NCBI GenBank assembly: GCA_964345075.1
Contig: CAYFPS010000001.1
Span: 1 to 64,000, forward strand
DNA from: CAYFPS01 sp964345075
Lineage (GTDB): Bacteria; CAIWAD01
Reading direction: 5' to 3'
DNA length: 64,000 nt
Below, one piece after another: positions 1 to 8,971 of the stretch (position 1 is its first letter; every line of letters begins with the position of its first letter). The position numbers were made by a program, and so were the translations under genes. The notes beneath the pieces are model-generated. The model was not told the DNA's origin and made no database searches. It was given only the letters and a program-made list of their open reading frames with translations.

Positions 1-254
1 GAAGACGGTCCTGGCTGAAGCGGAGCCGTGCCGATGAATCGGCACTTCGCCAGGGGCCATTTGCCGACTGCGTCGACAACTGCCCCACTGGCCTGCCTGG
101 TTCCGGGGGAGTGCCAGACCGCTTCATCGGCGGCCCGAAGACGGTCCTGGCTGAAGCGGAGCCGTGCCGATGAATCGGCACTTCGCCAGGGGCCATTTGC
201 CGACTGCGTCGACAACTGCCCCACTGGCCTGCCTGGTTCCGGGGGAGTGCCAGA
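1..254. repeat. 136-bp tandem repeat, two copies
   Basis: The block starting at 1 begins again at 137. Bases 1-118 recur at 137-254, after which the copies diverge. Each unit carries an inverted repeat, GTGCCGAT then ATCGGCAC two bases later. A third, partial copy lies on the opposite strand at 46140-46215. Short ORFs crossing this block only read the repeat and are not believable genes. The left end of the array is cut by the window edge. Confidence 0.85.
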
Positions 255-403
255 GGAGTGCCAGGGGACCCAAAGCTGATTTCCCACCCCTGTCAAACCC
301 ACTTGACAGCTTCTATCTAGGCCTGAAGAAGCTACCAGCGGCCAGGTTCCAGCCAGAGTGTACCGCTGGTTGCTGGAAACTGGGGACTGGTTACTGTCCT
401 GCT

Positions 404-423
404 GCCCCCGCGGAAGCGGGGGC
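404..423 (-). terminator. GC-rich hairpin after the 447-2330 cytochrome gene
   Basis: GCCCCCGC (404-411) pairs perfectly with GCGGGGGC (416-423) around a GGAA loop, 24 bases beyond the stop codon of the minus-strand cytochrome gene. There is no good T-run on either side, so it may be a weak terminator or a 3'-end stabilising hairpin. Confidence 0.5.
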
Positions 424-425
424 CT

Positions 426-446
426 CTAACGCCTAACGCCTGACGC
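426..446. repeat. CTAACGC heptamer repeat, three units
   Basis: CTAACGC, CTAACGC, CTGACGC occur in direct succession, abutting the stop codon of the minus-strand gene at 447. The same three units in the order CTGACGC, CTAACGC, CTAACGC lie at 42411-42431, again just beyond the stop of a minus-strand sorting-domain gene. Confidence 0.75.
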
Positions 447-2330
447 CTACTTCAGGTACATCACCTTCACCCGCTGCAGCTCATTGCCTACGCGGACCTC
501 AATCAGGTAGATGCCGGCGGAAAGGCTGCCGGGCATCCAGCGCAGTTGGTGCTGACCAGCCGCAAACTGCCCGCTGACCACTTCGCCAAGCAGATGACCG
601 GCAAGGTCATAGACGCGGGCCTCCACCTCGGCTGGACTCGACAGATTGAGCGGAATCTGTGTCGCGGGGTTGAAGGGATTGGGCCAGGGGCTTCCCAGCT
701 CCCAGGCAAGGGGCCGCTCGTTCTGGATCAGCCCTGTGTCCTCATCGAGGCTACCCAGCCAGCTTAGCTGCGCCATGACTTCGGGCAGGTTGCCGGCCTC
801 AGCGGCCAAAAGGCGGAACTGGTTGATATGGGGATCGTCCAGGTCGTCCATGGCGTCAATCACTTCGGGCATCACGCTCTGATAAAGCAGCGCAGCTTCA
901 ACCTGAAAGCTGTCGGCTGGCAGGGCCAGGCGGTAGTAGACCTTGTCCTGCCCATTGCCCCAGAGCCCATTCTCCCGCCCGAAATCTTCGTCCAGCAGGG
1001 CCTGACCGGCAATCACGGTGCTGTCGTAGCTGGCGTGATCGGGGCTAAAGCCAAGTGGCAGAAGACGATTGTCCTTCAGGTATTGCCCGGCGCGAAGCAG
1101 GGTAAAGGTGCGCGCGCCATCCACATCACCCATGGCGGCCTCGTAGATCTGTGGGCCATCACCTGCGCGAATCACCTGATGATGGGGCTCCAGGCCATCT
1201 TCCGGCAAGGGCAGGCGTCCACTCGGGGCAAGCCCTGACTGGAAAAGCGTGTCACCGGCCAGATCCTTCACCAGCACACTCAGCCACATGCGCCTTAAGG
1301 GAATGCCCGTCGGCAGCTTGTGGCCGGTCATGTTGCGCACGAGCAGCTCCAGCTGCAGGCTGTCGCCGTCAGCCACGGGCACCATTTCCAGCTCGGCCGC
1401 CGCCGCAAGACTCTGGCGGGCCAAGCCCTGACTGCGTTCAAACTGCGCCGCCGTTGCTGTCAGCTCCAGCTCTTCCACATTGTCGCCCAGAATGCCCAGC
1501 ATCCAGGCATTGCCACCGACAAATTCATGCACATAAAAGGGCGAGCGCAGGGTCGTGTGCCAGGGCGGCATGCTCGAAATATCCTGCGCCGCATCGGTCA
1601 CGGGCATATGGCAGGCCTGACAGTGCATCTCCGTTTCCGGCTGGCTGTAGATTGAGTTCTTCCACTCCAGATAGGGCGTCTGCTCGGCGAAGGTCCCGGC
1701 CACTTCTCCATCATTGTCGACATAAGGCGTAAAGAGCGTGTGACAGGTGGCGCAGATCTCGGACTCGCCCATGTGACTGCCATAAGCCGCCGTGTAGTTG
1801 GCCTCCATCTGCATCGGATTGGTGAAGGGGCTTTCGTAGGGTCCGTAAATCACCCGGTTGGCCTCTATCGGATAATGCCCGGAAAAGGTCTCGGCACTGC
1901 CGTCGGCCGCGGGGCTGATCTGGTGACACAGCGTACAGGACACACCATCGGAGGCCAGCGGATCATTGATTGCCTCTTCAAAGGTGTAGCTCTCGGCGCC
2001 CGCGTGCAGGGCTTCCACATGGCCCATCGGCGTATGGCAGCGCGTACACTTGTCCTCAATCACCGAAGCCAGATGCGGCGCGCGAATCATCTCCTCGCGC
2101 ACTTTTGCCCGCCAAAGCGGATCACGGGCCGAATTGGCCATCATGCTGGAGCGCCACAGCTCAGGAGGGGAAACATTCAGGCCGCCTTCCACCATGATGC
2201 TGCCGTTGCTGTCGTGGCAGGTCTGGCAGACACCGCTGCCGGACATCAAGGCTCCGGTTTCGGTTGGCAGAGCATTCTGGGCCTGAAGGGCGCTTGCGCC
2301 AATCAGCAGGAGGGCAAAGAGAGCAGTCAT
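447..2330 (-). CDS. secreted pentahaem cytochrome c with type IX sorting domain
   Basis: Five CxxCH haem-binding motifs are visible in the N-terminal half (CQTCH, CTRCH, CTLCH, CATCH, CQACH), so this is a c-type multihaem cytochrome. The C-terminal ~80 residues carry the PNPFNP signature and a beta-sandwich pattern ending in Lys, as in FlgD-like / type A sorting domains of T9SS cargo. I infer a cell-surface electron-transfer protein. The start at 2330 is preferred over the longer frame (to 2420) because it puts a normal signal peptide (MTALFALLLIGASALQAQ) at the N-terminus. The gene is divergent from the sensor at 2469 and followed by a hairpin and heptamer repeats. Redox partner and substrate are unknown; the octahaem operon nearby makes a shared respiratory role possible. 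Confidence 0.85.
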   Translation of the reverse strand: MTALFALLLIGASALQAQNALPTETGALMSGSGVCQTCHDSNGSIMVEGGLNVSPPELWRSSMMANSARDPLWRAKVREEMIRAPHLASVIEDKCTRCHTPMGHVEALHAGAESYTFEEAINDPLASDGVSCTLCHQISPAADGSAETFSGHYPIEANRVIYGPYESPFTNPMQMEANYTAAYGSHMGESEICATCHTLFTPYVDNDGEVAGTFAEQTPYLEWKNSIYSQPETEMHCQACHMPVTDAAQDISSMPPWHTTLRSPFYVHEFVGGNAWMLGILGDNVEELELTATAAQFERSQGLARQSLAAAAELEMVPVADGDSLQLELLVRNMTGHKLPTGIPLRRMWLSVLVKDLAGDTLFQSGLAPSGRLPLPEDGLEPHHQVIRAGDGPQIYEAAMGDVDGARTFTLLRAGQYLKDNRLLPLGFSPDHASYDSTVIAGQALLDEDFGRENGLWGNGQDKVYYRLALPADSFQVEAALLYQSVMPEVIDAMDDLDDPHINQFRLLAAEAGNLPEVMAQLSWLGSLDEDTGLIQNERPLAWELGSPWPNPFNPATQIPLNLSSPAEVEARVYDLAGHLLGEVVSGQFAAGQHQLRWMPGSLSAGIYLIEVRVGNELQRVKVMYLK

Positions 2331-2468
2331 GGTTTTCCCGTTTCGGTGAATTTCTTCCAAAGTAAAATAATTGCCTCGGTTAAGTGTGTCGGTAGTGTGT
2401 CCGTGGAACAGAACTGACATGATCCACAGTCAAATCCTATCTTAAGCTTTTGTTTTGGATACGGCATC

Positions 2469-4502
2469 ATGTTGAATAACGTCCGCGAACTGGTCCAGAA
2501 TCAAGGCCGCAGTGCCACTCTGCGCATTACGCTCGGAGTGCAGCTGCTGATGATTCTATTCATGCTGGGCGCTGGCGCCTTCCTTAGCTACAATCACCGA
2601 CAAAGCCTGATCGAAAGCTCCCATCTCTCGCTTAATCATCATTTGTACGAAGCCAGCATGCGCCTGCAGCACTATCTGGTGACGGCCGAAAACAGCGCTC
2701 GCGAACTTCGTCAGGAATGCACGGGTTTTTACGATCACCTGCAATCTGTCGGTCACACGGACTGGCTGGAAGCAAGAGGTGATTACGGTTACGCACCAAA
2801 TGGCGTTTTCTACCTGAAAAGGAACCGCGGGGGCGCCAGCCTCTACTATACCCGTCAGACGCTTTCTCCGGAACAGCTTCACAAGGCTATCGAGAGTGAA
2901 GTCCTGGATCATACGCTGGCTCGGGCCGTGCAGACCAATCCGATTGTGGTAAGTGCCTATCTCAATACCTGGGATGGAATGAACCGCTATTTCCCCTACC
3001 TGCCGAATGTCTACGAGATTTTTCCCCCTGAGGTCCAAATGGAGGACTTCATTTTTTACAGCGCCGCGATGGACGAGGCCAACCCGGCTCGGGACATTGT
3101 CTGGACTGACGCATACCTGGATCCGGCCGGTGCTGGCTGGATGATCAGCTGTGTTGTGCCTATCTACCACAATGACTTTCTGGAAGGGGTCATCGGACTG
3201 GATCTTCCGCTGGAAACCCTGGCCGGCCAGATGCTCAACCTCGATCTGCCCTGGGAAAGCCACAGCATGCTGCTGGCCGGCGAGAACCGCATTGTCAGCT
3301 TCTCTACGCAGCTGCGAGCTGGTCTGGGGCTGGAGGCCTTCGATACCCAAAAAGCGGATGGGCCGATCGATCATACAATTAAACCACCGCTGGGCGTGGA
3401 GCTTGGGCATTATTCCCTGTCACTGGCCGAGGCGCTAAAGCAGAAGGACCTGGCAAAGGGGATGCTCTTTGAAATGCAGGGCCGGGAGTACATGCTGGAA
3501 GCCCGGGGCATTCCGGGTACCAACTTCACCTTGCTGCTGATGGCCGCCAAGGATGAGCTGCTGGAGCCGATCGTTGAGCTGGACCGCTCCACGCTGGCCA
3601 CTGGTAGCCTGCTCCTGCTGCTCCTTGTTTTGCTGGATTTGTGGCTTTACTACTGGCTTTCAAGAAAATCCATCATTCTGGCTGATGATCTGGCAACGCC
3701 CCTGACCGGTCTGAACAAAGCCATCAGTCGTTTTCGCGAGCACCAGGAAACCACTGTGCTGGCCGAAAGCAGCATCACTGAAATCGAGCGCCTCAGGCAG
3801 AATTTCGATGAGATGATCGACCAGGTTCTGACCAGCCGTCGCAGTATCACACGACTGAATTACGCCTACAGCCGCTTTGTCCCCCAGTCTTTCCTGAAGC
3901 ATCTTGGCAAGCGGAATGTGCTGGACATTCATCCGGGCGATCATGTGGAGCGCCCCTTTGCCCTGCTGTATGCCGACATGCACAATTACCGCTTCCCCAG
4001 CCATCGTCTGGACGCGAAGAACACCTTTGCCTACATCAACAACTGGATGAATCGCATCGGTCCCGAACTAAGGGCCAGGGGTGGCTTCATTGATCACTTT
4101 ACGGGCGACTCCATTCTTGTGCTTTTTGAACAGGCCGACGATGCACTAAGCTCGGCGCGCATGCTGCACAGGCAGCTGGAACACATGAACAGGGAATTTC
4201 AGGAGAAGGGCCTGCCGCGGGTCCGCATGGGCATTGGCCTGCATTATGGCGATGTCATGCTGGGGGCCGTGGGCGATTCGGATCGCATCGAAGCCGGTGT
4301 GCTGGGTCCGGTCGTTCGTCAGGTGATATCGATCGAGGAACTCAACAAGATTCGCGGAACACGCATTCTCTTAAGCGAGGCCTTCCGCCTGGCCCTGCGT
4401 CAGCCCGAAGGCTGGCAGCTCCACTCCCTGCCCCCCATGACGCTGCATGAGGAGCGGGAAGGCGCCATGATTTATTCGCTTGAAGAGGACGGCCTGTCCT
4501 GA
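2469..4502 (+). CDS. membrane sensor with dCache-like domain and class III nucleotide cyclase homology domain
   Basis: 677 residues: a transmembrane helix near residues 20-40, a ~300-residue extracytoplasmic region resembling a dCache sensor, a second helix near 380-400, a HAMP-like linker and a C-terminal class III cyclase domain. The two metal-binding Asp positions are present (in YADMHNY and FTGDSILVLF). The usual Lys before the second Asp is His, and the transition-state Asn and Arg expected in the VNxAxR segment read as Arg and Ser (GPVVRQVISIEEL). Catalysis is therefore uncertain; it may be a divergent cyclase or a binding-only sensor. It ends one base before the convergent peroxidase gene. 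The ATG has only a weak upstream GGA. Confidence 0.8.
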   Translation: MLNNVRELVQNQGRSATLRITLGVQLLMILFMLGAGAFLSYNHRQSLIESSHLSLNHHLYEASMRLQHYLVTAENSARELRQECTGFYDHLQSVGHTDWLEARGDYGYAPNGVFYLKRNRGGASLYYTRQTLSPEQLHKAIESEVLDHTLARAVQTNPIVVSAYLNTWDGMNRYFPYLPNVYEIFPPEVQMEDFIFYSAAMDEANPARDIVWTDAYLDPAGAGWMISCVVPIYHNDFLEGVIGLDLPLETLAGQMLNLDLPWESHSMLLAGENRIVSFSTQLRAGLGLEAFDTQKADGPIDHTIKPPLGVELGHYSLSLAEALKQKDLAKGMLFEMQGREYMLEARGIPGTNFTLLLMAAKDELLEPIVELDRSTLATGSLLLLLLVLLDLWLYYWLSRKSIILADDLATPLTGLNKAISRFREHQETTVLAESSITEIERLRQNFDEMIDQVLTSRRSITRLNYAYSRFVPQSFLKHLGKRNVLDIHPGDHVERPFALLYADMHNYRFPSHRLDAKNTFAYINNWMNRIGPELRARGGFIDHFTGDSILVLFEQADDALSSARMLHRQLEHMNREFQEKGLPRVRMGIGLHYGDVMLGAVGDSDRIEAGVLGPVVRQVISIEELNKIRGTRILLSEAFRLALRQPEGWQLHSLPPMTLHEEREGAMIYSLEEDGLS

Positions 4503-5099
4503 CTATTCGCCAAGCAGCTTTTCAATTGCGGCAATCAGCTCATCATCCAGCGGCTTTACCGCAGGCTCAAAGCGGGCAACCGGCCTGCCTGAGGCGTCCA
4601 GCAGAAACTTGGTGAAGTTCCATTTGATTGCCCCGTTCAGACCTTCCGGTGACTCCCTGGTCAGAAAGGTGTAGAGCGGATGCTGTTCGTCGCCCTTGAC
4701 ATGCAGCTTCTCGGTCAGCGGAAAACTGACATCGAAGTTCATGCTGCAAAAATTCAGAATCTCCTCTGCCGTACCCGGCTCCTGACCCATGAAATCATTG
4801 CAGGGCAGGCCGACCACCAGCAGGCCACGCCCGGCAAAGCGTTCATGCAGCGCCTGCAAGCCCTCATACTGGCCGGTAAATCCACACCTGGAAGCCGTGT
4901 TAACCAGTAGCGTGGCCCGCGCCTTCGCTGAGGGCAGAACGAGCTCCTCCCCCTCAAGGGTCGTGAAGGTCATGGGTGGAATCGCCTCAGCCTGCTTGAC
5001 GGCAGAGTCATTGGCAACCTGACGCTTGTCCAGACCGCAGGAAAGCTGCACGAGCAGCAGGACAAGCAGTGCGGCAAGCAGAATCCATGTGATACGCAC
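4503..5099 (-). CDS. glutathione peroxidase-family thiol peroxidase, membrane-anchored or exported
   Basis: Glutathione peroxidase fold: the NTASRCGFTGQYEGLQ block holds the peroxidatic Cys (Cys, not Sec), followed by the LPCNDFMGQEPG and WNFTKFL family blocks. Such enzymes reduce hydroperoxides, in bacteria usually with thioredoxin. A hydrophobic N-terminus (ITWILLAALLVLLLVQLSC) implies export, possibly as a lipoprotein though the lipobox is imperfect. The GTG at 5099 is chosen because AAGGGG sits at good distance upstream; a TTG at 5117 is the alternative. The gene lies 76 bp after the Fur-family regulator on the same strand, which suggests a peroxide-responsive operon. Confidence 0.85.
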   Translation of the reverse strand: MRITWILLAALLVLLLVQLSCGLDKRQVANDSAVKQAEAIPPMTFTTLEGEELVLPSAKARATLLVNTASRCGFTGQYEGLQALHERFAGRGLLVVGLPCNDFMGQEPGTAEEILNFCSMNFDVSFPLTEKLHVKGDEQHPLYTFLTRESPEGLNGAIKWNFTKFLLDASGRPVARFEPAVKPLDDELIAAIEKLLGE

Positions 5100-5175
5100 G
5101 AGGGCCCCCTTAAACAAGACATGATTGGTCCAAATTACGCAGCTAATAAGACCGTCGCAAGAATGAGATGTAATT

Positions 5176-5556
5176 TCAGGAGTCGAAGTCAGCGCAGTCT
5201 TTGCAGGATCCGTAGAAGGTCAGTTCGTGGAATTCCTGGATGAAACCGGGAGGAATCAGCGAATTGACTTCGCTGCGGCAGCCGTCGATCTCGTAAACCT
5301 TGCCACAGCGAAAGCAATAAAAGTGGTGGTGATGCCCCTTGCCTTCCTGCTCGTAGCGTGGTGACTCTCCGGGAATTCGAACTTCACGCAGAAAGCCTTC
5401 TTCCACCAGCGTCTTGATGTTGCGATAGACGGTCGCAAGCCCAAGCCTGGGGACAACTTTCTGCGATTCGGCTAGAATTTCAAGGGGACTCAAGGGCCGG
5501 GCCAGGGTCATGATGACTTCCCTGATTGCCCTGCGTTGTCGCGTATCTCGTTGCAT
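5176..5556 (-). CDS. Fur-family transcriptional regulator, PerR-like
   Basis: 126 residues with the Fur winged-helix part (LGLATVYRNIKTLVEEGFL is the recognition region) and a metal-binding half with the HHHHFYC run, a CxxC pair (CFRCGK) and a C-terminal CKDC pair, matching the structural zinc site. The next gene on the same strand is a peroxidase, which favours a PerR-type peroxide sensor over an iron regulator, but the sequence does not settle this. AAGGGA lies upstream of the ATG. The upstream region contains two short inverted repeats (5580-5595 and 5604-5619), good candidates for autoregulatory operators. Confidence 0.88.
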   Translation of the reverse strand: MQRDTRQRRAIREVIMTLARPLSPLEILAESQKVVPRLGLATVYRNIKTLVEEGFLREVRIPGESPRYEQEGKGHHHHFYCFRCGKVYEIDGCRSEVNSLIPPGFIQEFHELTFYGSCKDCADFDS

Positions 5557-5577
5557 GGCCTTTTCCCTTGTCGCCTA

Positions 5578-5619
5578 ATTGACAATCACATGTCATTTAG
5601 TCTTATTGTTAAATCAATA
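5578..5619. promoter_or_regulatory. operator/promoter element upstream of regulator and octahaem operon
   Basis: Two inverted repeats lie side by side: TGACA-N6-TGTCA (5580-5595) and TATTG-N6-CAATA (5604-5619). On the plus strand TTGACA (5579-5584) with TCTTAT 16 bases later could be a promoter for the octahaem operon. A near-copy of bases 5578-5607 occurs at 11422-11451: 22 of 30 positions agree without gaps. Either a Fur-family operator or a promoter class is possible. Confidence 0.55.
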
Positions 5620-5729
5620 TACATCTTCATCGAGCTTATGGAAAACCGATGAAGTGAACGAAAGACTCGACAGATGAATTTGATTTCATCTTTACTTGTT
5701 AAGCTTCTGATAAATCAGTTCAGCCCTCG

Positions 5730-5744
5730 CTCCCGTTCCGGGAG
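5730..5744. other. leader hairpin before the octahaem operon
   Basis: CTCCCG (5730-5735) and CGGGAG (5739-5744) form a perfect 6-bp stem with a TTC loop, 46 bases before the preferred start of the octahaem gene. No T-run follows. It may stabilise the mRNA 5' end. Confidence 0.4.
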
Positions 5745-5790
5745 TGATCTTCCCATTAACGCCAGATAAATGATAAGGAGCGCGCAGGTC

Positions 5791-7245
5791 ATGCGACCCT
5801 TCAGACACATAGACCATAAATACTTGATAGGGGCGAATTTTAGCCCTGTCAAGTACATGCTGCCAGTCCGGCTGCTGATGCTGCTTCTATTGCCGCTCAC
5901 AGTCTGGAGCGCACAGCATATCGATCATTCCACCTTTTTTGCTGACAGTCTGGCTGATGGGCCGGCCGTGACACGCGCCTGCCTGGAATGTCATCCGGAA
6001 AGCGCCAATCAGGTGATGCACACGGCCCACTGGAACTGGGTAGGGGATCCTGTTGCCATTCCCGGTCAGGCAGAGGAAACACGTATCGGCAAGCGCAACC
6101 TGATCAACAACTTCTGCATTGGTGTCACCAGCAACTGGCCGCGCTGCACGGTTTGCCATGTAGGCTATGGCTGGGAAGATGACAGCTTCGACTTCAGCAA
6201 TCACGAGGCCGTGGATTGTCTGGTCTGTCACGACCACAGTGGGCAGTATTCAAAGGGCCTGGCCGGCAGACCGGCGGAAGGCGTTGACCTTGTGGCCGCG
6301 GCCAAAAGCGTGGGTAATCCAACCCGAGACAACTGCGGCAGCTGCCACTTCACCGGCGGTGGAGGCAATGCAGTCAAGCATGGTGACCTGGACCAGAGCC
6401 TGCTTCACCCATCGCGCCGTCTGGACGTGCATATGGGCGGGTTGGACTTCAGCTGCGTCGACTGCCATAAATCCAGCGAACACATGATTCCGGGCCGCTC
6501 GATCAGCGTCTCGATTGATGATGCCAACCGTCTGCGCTGCACCGACTGCCACGATGCAGAGCCCCACCGCGATCAGCGGCTTAACGCCCACCAGCGCGCC
6601 GTCGCCTGCCAGACCTGCCACATTCCCTATATGGCCGTGGATGAAGCGACCAAAATGACCTGGGACTGGAGCACGGCCGGTGACAAAGGCCTGGAAAAGT
6701 CCATCGCCGACAAGCACAAATACATGGCAATCAAAGGTTCCTTCACCTACGAACAACGCCTGGAGCCAACCTATCACTGGTACAACGGCGAGGCTGAACA
6801 CTACATCGTGGGCGAGGTGATCAATCCCGCGGAGGAAACCATCATTGCCGGCCCGCTGGGTGATGTCACGGATGATCGCGCAAAAATCTGGCCCTTCAAG
6901 CTGCACCGCGGCAACCAGATTTACGACACCGAACACAATTGGTTTATCGTACCCAAGACCTACGGCCCCGGTGGCTTCTGGACCGAGTTTGACTGGGACA
7001 AGGCGGCAAGGCTTGGCTGCGAAGAAACCGGCCTGCCCTACTCCGGCAGCTACGACTTTGCCACTAGCGTGATGTACTGGCCCTTGTCACACATGGTTGC
7101 CCCGGCGGAAAACGCACTTTCCTGCAGCGAGTGTCACGGTGATACAGGCAGGCTCGAGTGGGAAGAGCTGGGCTACCCGGGCGATCCGATTTACTTCGGC
7201 AATCGCACAAGCCTGGGACTCGTAAAGGAGGCCAGCCATGAATAA
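5791..7245 (+). CDS. octahaem c-type cytochrome, tetrathionate reductase (OTR) family
   Basis: Eight CxxCH motifs (CLECH, CTVCH, CLVCH, CGSCH, CVDCH, CTDCH, CQTCH, CSECH) and the INNFCI-type block before the second haem match the Shewanella octahaem tetrathionate reductase family. Members reduce tetrathionate, and nitrite or hydroxylamine in vitro, in the periplasm; the physiological substrate here is not proven. The ATG at 5791 follows AAGGAG by 10 bases. The hydrophobic signal segment starts about 23 residues later, so the n-region is long; an ATG at 5857 gives a cleaner signal peptide but has no ribosome site. First gene of a five-gene operon whose stop overlaps the next start. Confidence 0.9.
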   Translation: MRPFRHIDHKYLIGANFSPVKYMLPVRLLMLLLLPLTVWSAQHIDHSTFFADSLADGPAVTRACLECHPESANQVMHTAHWNWVGDPVAIPGQAEETRIGKRNLINNFCIGVTSNWPRCTVCHVGYGWEDDSFDFSNHEAVDCLVCHDHSGQYSKGLAGRPAEGVDLVAAAKSVGNPTRDNCGSCHFTGGGGNAVKHGDLDQSLLHPSRRLDVHMGGLDFSCVDCHKSSEHMIPGRSISVSIDDANRLRCTDCHDAEPHRDQRLNAHQRAVACQTCHIPYMAVDEATKMTWDWSTAGDKGLEKSIADKHKYMAIKGSFTYEQRLEPTYHWYNGEAEHYIVGEVINPAEETIIAGPLGDVTDDRAKIWPFKLHRGNQIYDTEHNWFIVPKTYGPGGFWTEFDWDKAARLGCEETGLPYSGSYDFATSVMYWPLSHMVAPAENALSCSECHGDTGRLEWEELGYPGDPIYFGNRTSLGLVKEASHE

Positions 7246-8971
7246 GCGCATCATCCTGGCGATCCTTCTGCTGGGCTCTGCAAGGAACATCCTGGCCGAT
7301 ACCAGTCTGCATCCGCCCTTCGAGCTGTTGAACACCGAGGGCCAGCCCGTCCTTCAGGCCGGTGGCGCGCCATCGCTCAGCAAGTCCTGCACACCTTGTC
7401 ATGACACAAGCTTCATCGAGCAGCACTCGTCTCATATCAAACTGGGTCCCCGTGATACAAGCCGTGAAGCCTTGAATGCCTGGCTGCAGGATCATCAGGG
7501 TCGTCATCCCGGTGGTGGCGAGTTCCGGGAGCTTGGCATGGAACACGACTGCTTCCTTTGCCACCTGCCCGGTTATGACGCCGAAGCCCGGCGCAAGGCG
7601 ATCCTTGCGGGCGATAGCGAACGGGCAATTGCAGCAGGTCTCGCGGGACTGGGGCTTGCGCAAGTCGATCAGCAGGGTGTTCACTGGAAGGCCTCTGCCT
7701 TTGACCGTTCCGGCAATTGGCCCGTTGATACCCACCCGATGAGCGACCCCAAGGACAACCATTGCGGCGCTTGTCATCCGCTGGTTCACAAGGACCCGGC
7801 CGCGCTTGAATGGCCACAGGAAGGCAGTCAACTGCCGGAATGGGGCATGGTCTGGAGCCCGCAGCGGATCAAGGCCGGGGCGATCAACCTTGAGGGCAAA
7901 CAGCAGGCTACTCGCAGCTGGGATGTTCACGCCGAGCGTATGCTCGAATGCATCTCCTGCCACCACTCAGGCAATCATCCGGCATACCGGCTGGAATCCC
8001 GTGATACACGCCCCGAGCACCTGCGCCATGATGGGCGGCGCATGGATATCAGCGATTACCTGCATCGCCCCCTGCACAATCTGGACGCGTCAGGACAGCT
8101 GGTGAATGGTGTGCGCGAGCCCGGCTTCAGCTGCACCACCTGCCACGATCCAGAGGCCGGCCACCGCTGGCTACCTTACGCAAAGCGTCATCAGCAGCGC
8201 TTAAGCTGCGAAGCCTGCCACATTCCCCTGATGCATGCTCCCGGCCTGCAGGAAGTGGACTGGACAGCCCTGGACGCGGAAGGACAGCCGCTCAAGAGCT
8301 ATCACGGAACAGAGGATCAGCCCGGATCCAGCACCTTCCAGCGCAACTGGACGCCCCTTTTGCTGATGAATGGCGACGGTCGTGAAAGCCTGCATCCGGT
8401 AATGGTCGGCAGTCAGTTTGAATGGATGGATGGTGATACGCCTGTATCACACGATATCCTTCGCAAGCTCTGGAAGCAGCTTGAAGGCGAGGCCCTGCCC
8501 GAGTTCGACCAGGACCGCAACGGCCATCTGAGTACGGACGAGCGCAGAATCGACAACAGCGAAAAGGCTCGCATCCTTTCCGAACGCCTCTTCCAGCTGG
8601 GTATTGAAAAGCCGCGGATCGCCGGCCGTATTACAACAACCGCTCTGTATCACGGGGTCGCGGGATTCGGACACGCCCTCAAAGACTGTAGTTCCTGCCA
8701 CAGCCCGGAAGGCCGCTTTGACGGAACACAACGCGCCTGGAGCCACTTTCCCCATGGCGCAGAACTGGAAGATTTGCCGCACGAACTACTGAGCGTATCT
8801 GAGCAGGGTGTGGCCAGGGCAAGCCTGGGCAGCGAGCTCTACGTGCTGGGCAGTGACGCCATTCACTGGGTTGATCTTCTGGGCATTCTGTCTGTCATCG
8901 GCGTGATTCTGGGCAGCCTGATTCACGGCATTCTGCGCTACCGGAACCGACACAGGAGGCATTCCGCATGA
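7238..8971 (+). CDS. membrane-anchored heptahaem cytochrome c with EF-hand-like loop
   Basis: Signal peptide, then seven CxxCH motifs (CTPCH, CFLCH, CGACH, CISCH, CTTCH, CEACH, CSSCH) and one C-terminal transmembrane helix with a basic tail (HGILRYRNRHRRHSA). Between the sixth and seventh haems is a canonical 12-residue EF-hand loop, DQDRNGHLSTDE, suggesting bound calcium. It overlaps the octahaem gene by 8 bp and the cytochrome b gene by 4 bp. The likely role is to carry electrons between the membrane cytochrome b and the octahaem reductase. Confidence 0.85.
   Translation: MNKRIILAILLLGSARNILADTSLHPPFELLNTEGQPVLQAGGAPSLSKSCTPCHDTSFIEQHSSHIKLGPRDTSREALNAWLQDHQGRHPGGGEFRELGMEHDCFLCHLPGYDAEARRKAILAGDSERAIAAGLAGLGLAQVDQQGVHWKASAFDRSGNWPVDTHPMSDPKDNHCGACHPLVHKDPAALEWPQEGSQLPEWGMVWSPQRIKAGAINLEGKQQATRSWDVHAERMLECISCHHSGNHPAYRLESRDTRPEHLRHDGRRMDISDYLHRPLHNLDASGQLVNGVREPGFSCTTCHDPEAGHRWLPYAKRHQQRLSCEACHIPLMHAPGLQEVDWTALDAEGQPLKSYHGTEDQPGSSTFQRNWTPLLLMNGDGRESLHPVMVGSQFEWMDGDTPVSHDILRKLWKQLEGEALPEFDQDRNGHLSTDERRIDNSEKARILSERLFQLGIEKPRIAGRITTTALYHGVAGFGHALKDCSSCHSPEGRFDGTQRAWSHFPHGAELEDLPHELLSVSEQGVARASLGSELYVLGSDAIHWVDLLGILSVIGVILGSLIHGILRYRNRHRRHSA

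Noticed and set aside
28..436. Short plus-strand ORFs at the window start
   Set aside because: They are created by reading through the 136-bp repeat units, start at repeat-borne ATGs without ribosome sites, and match nothing.
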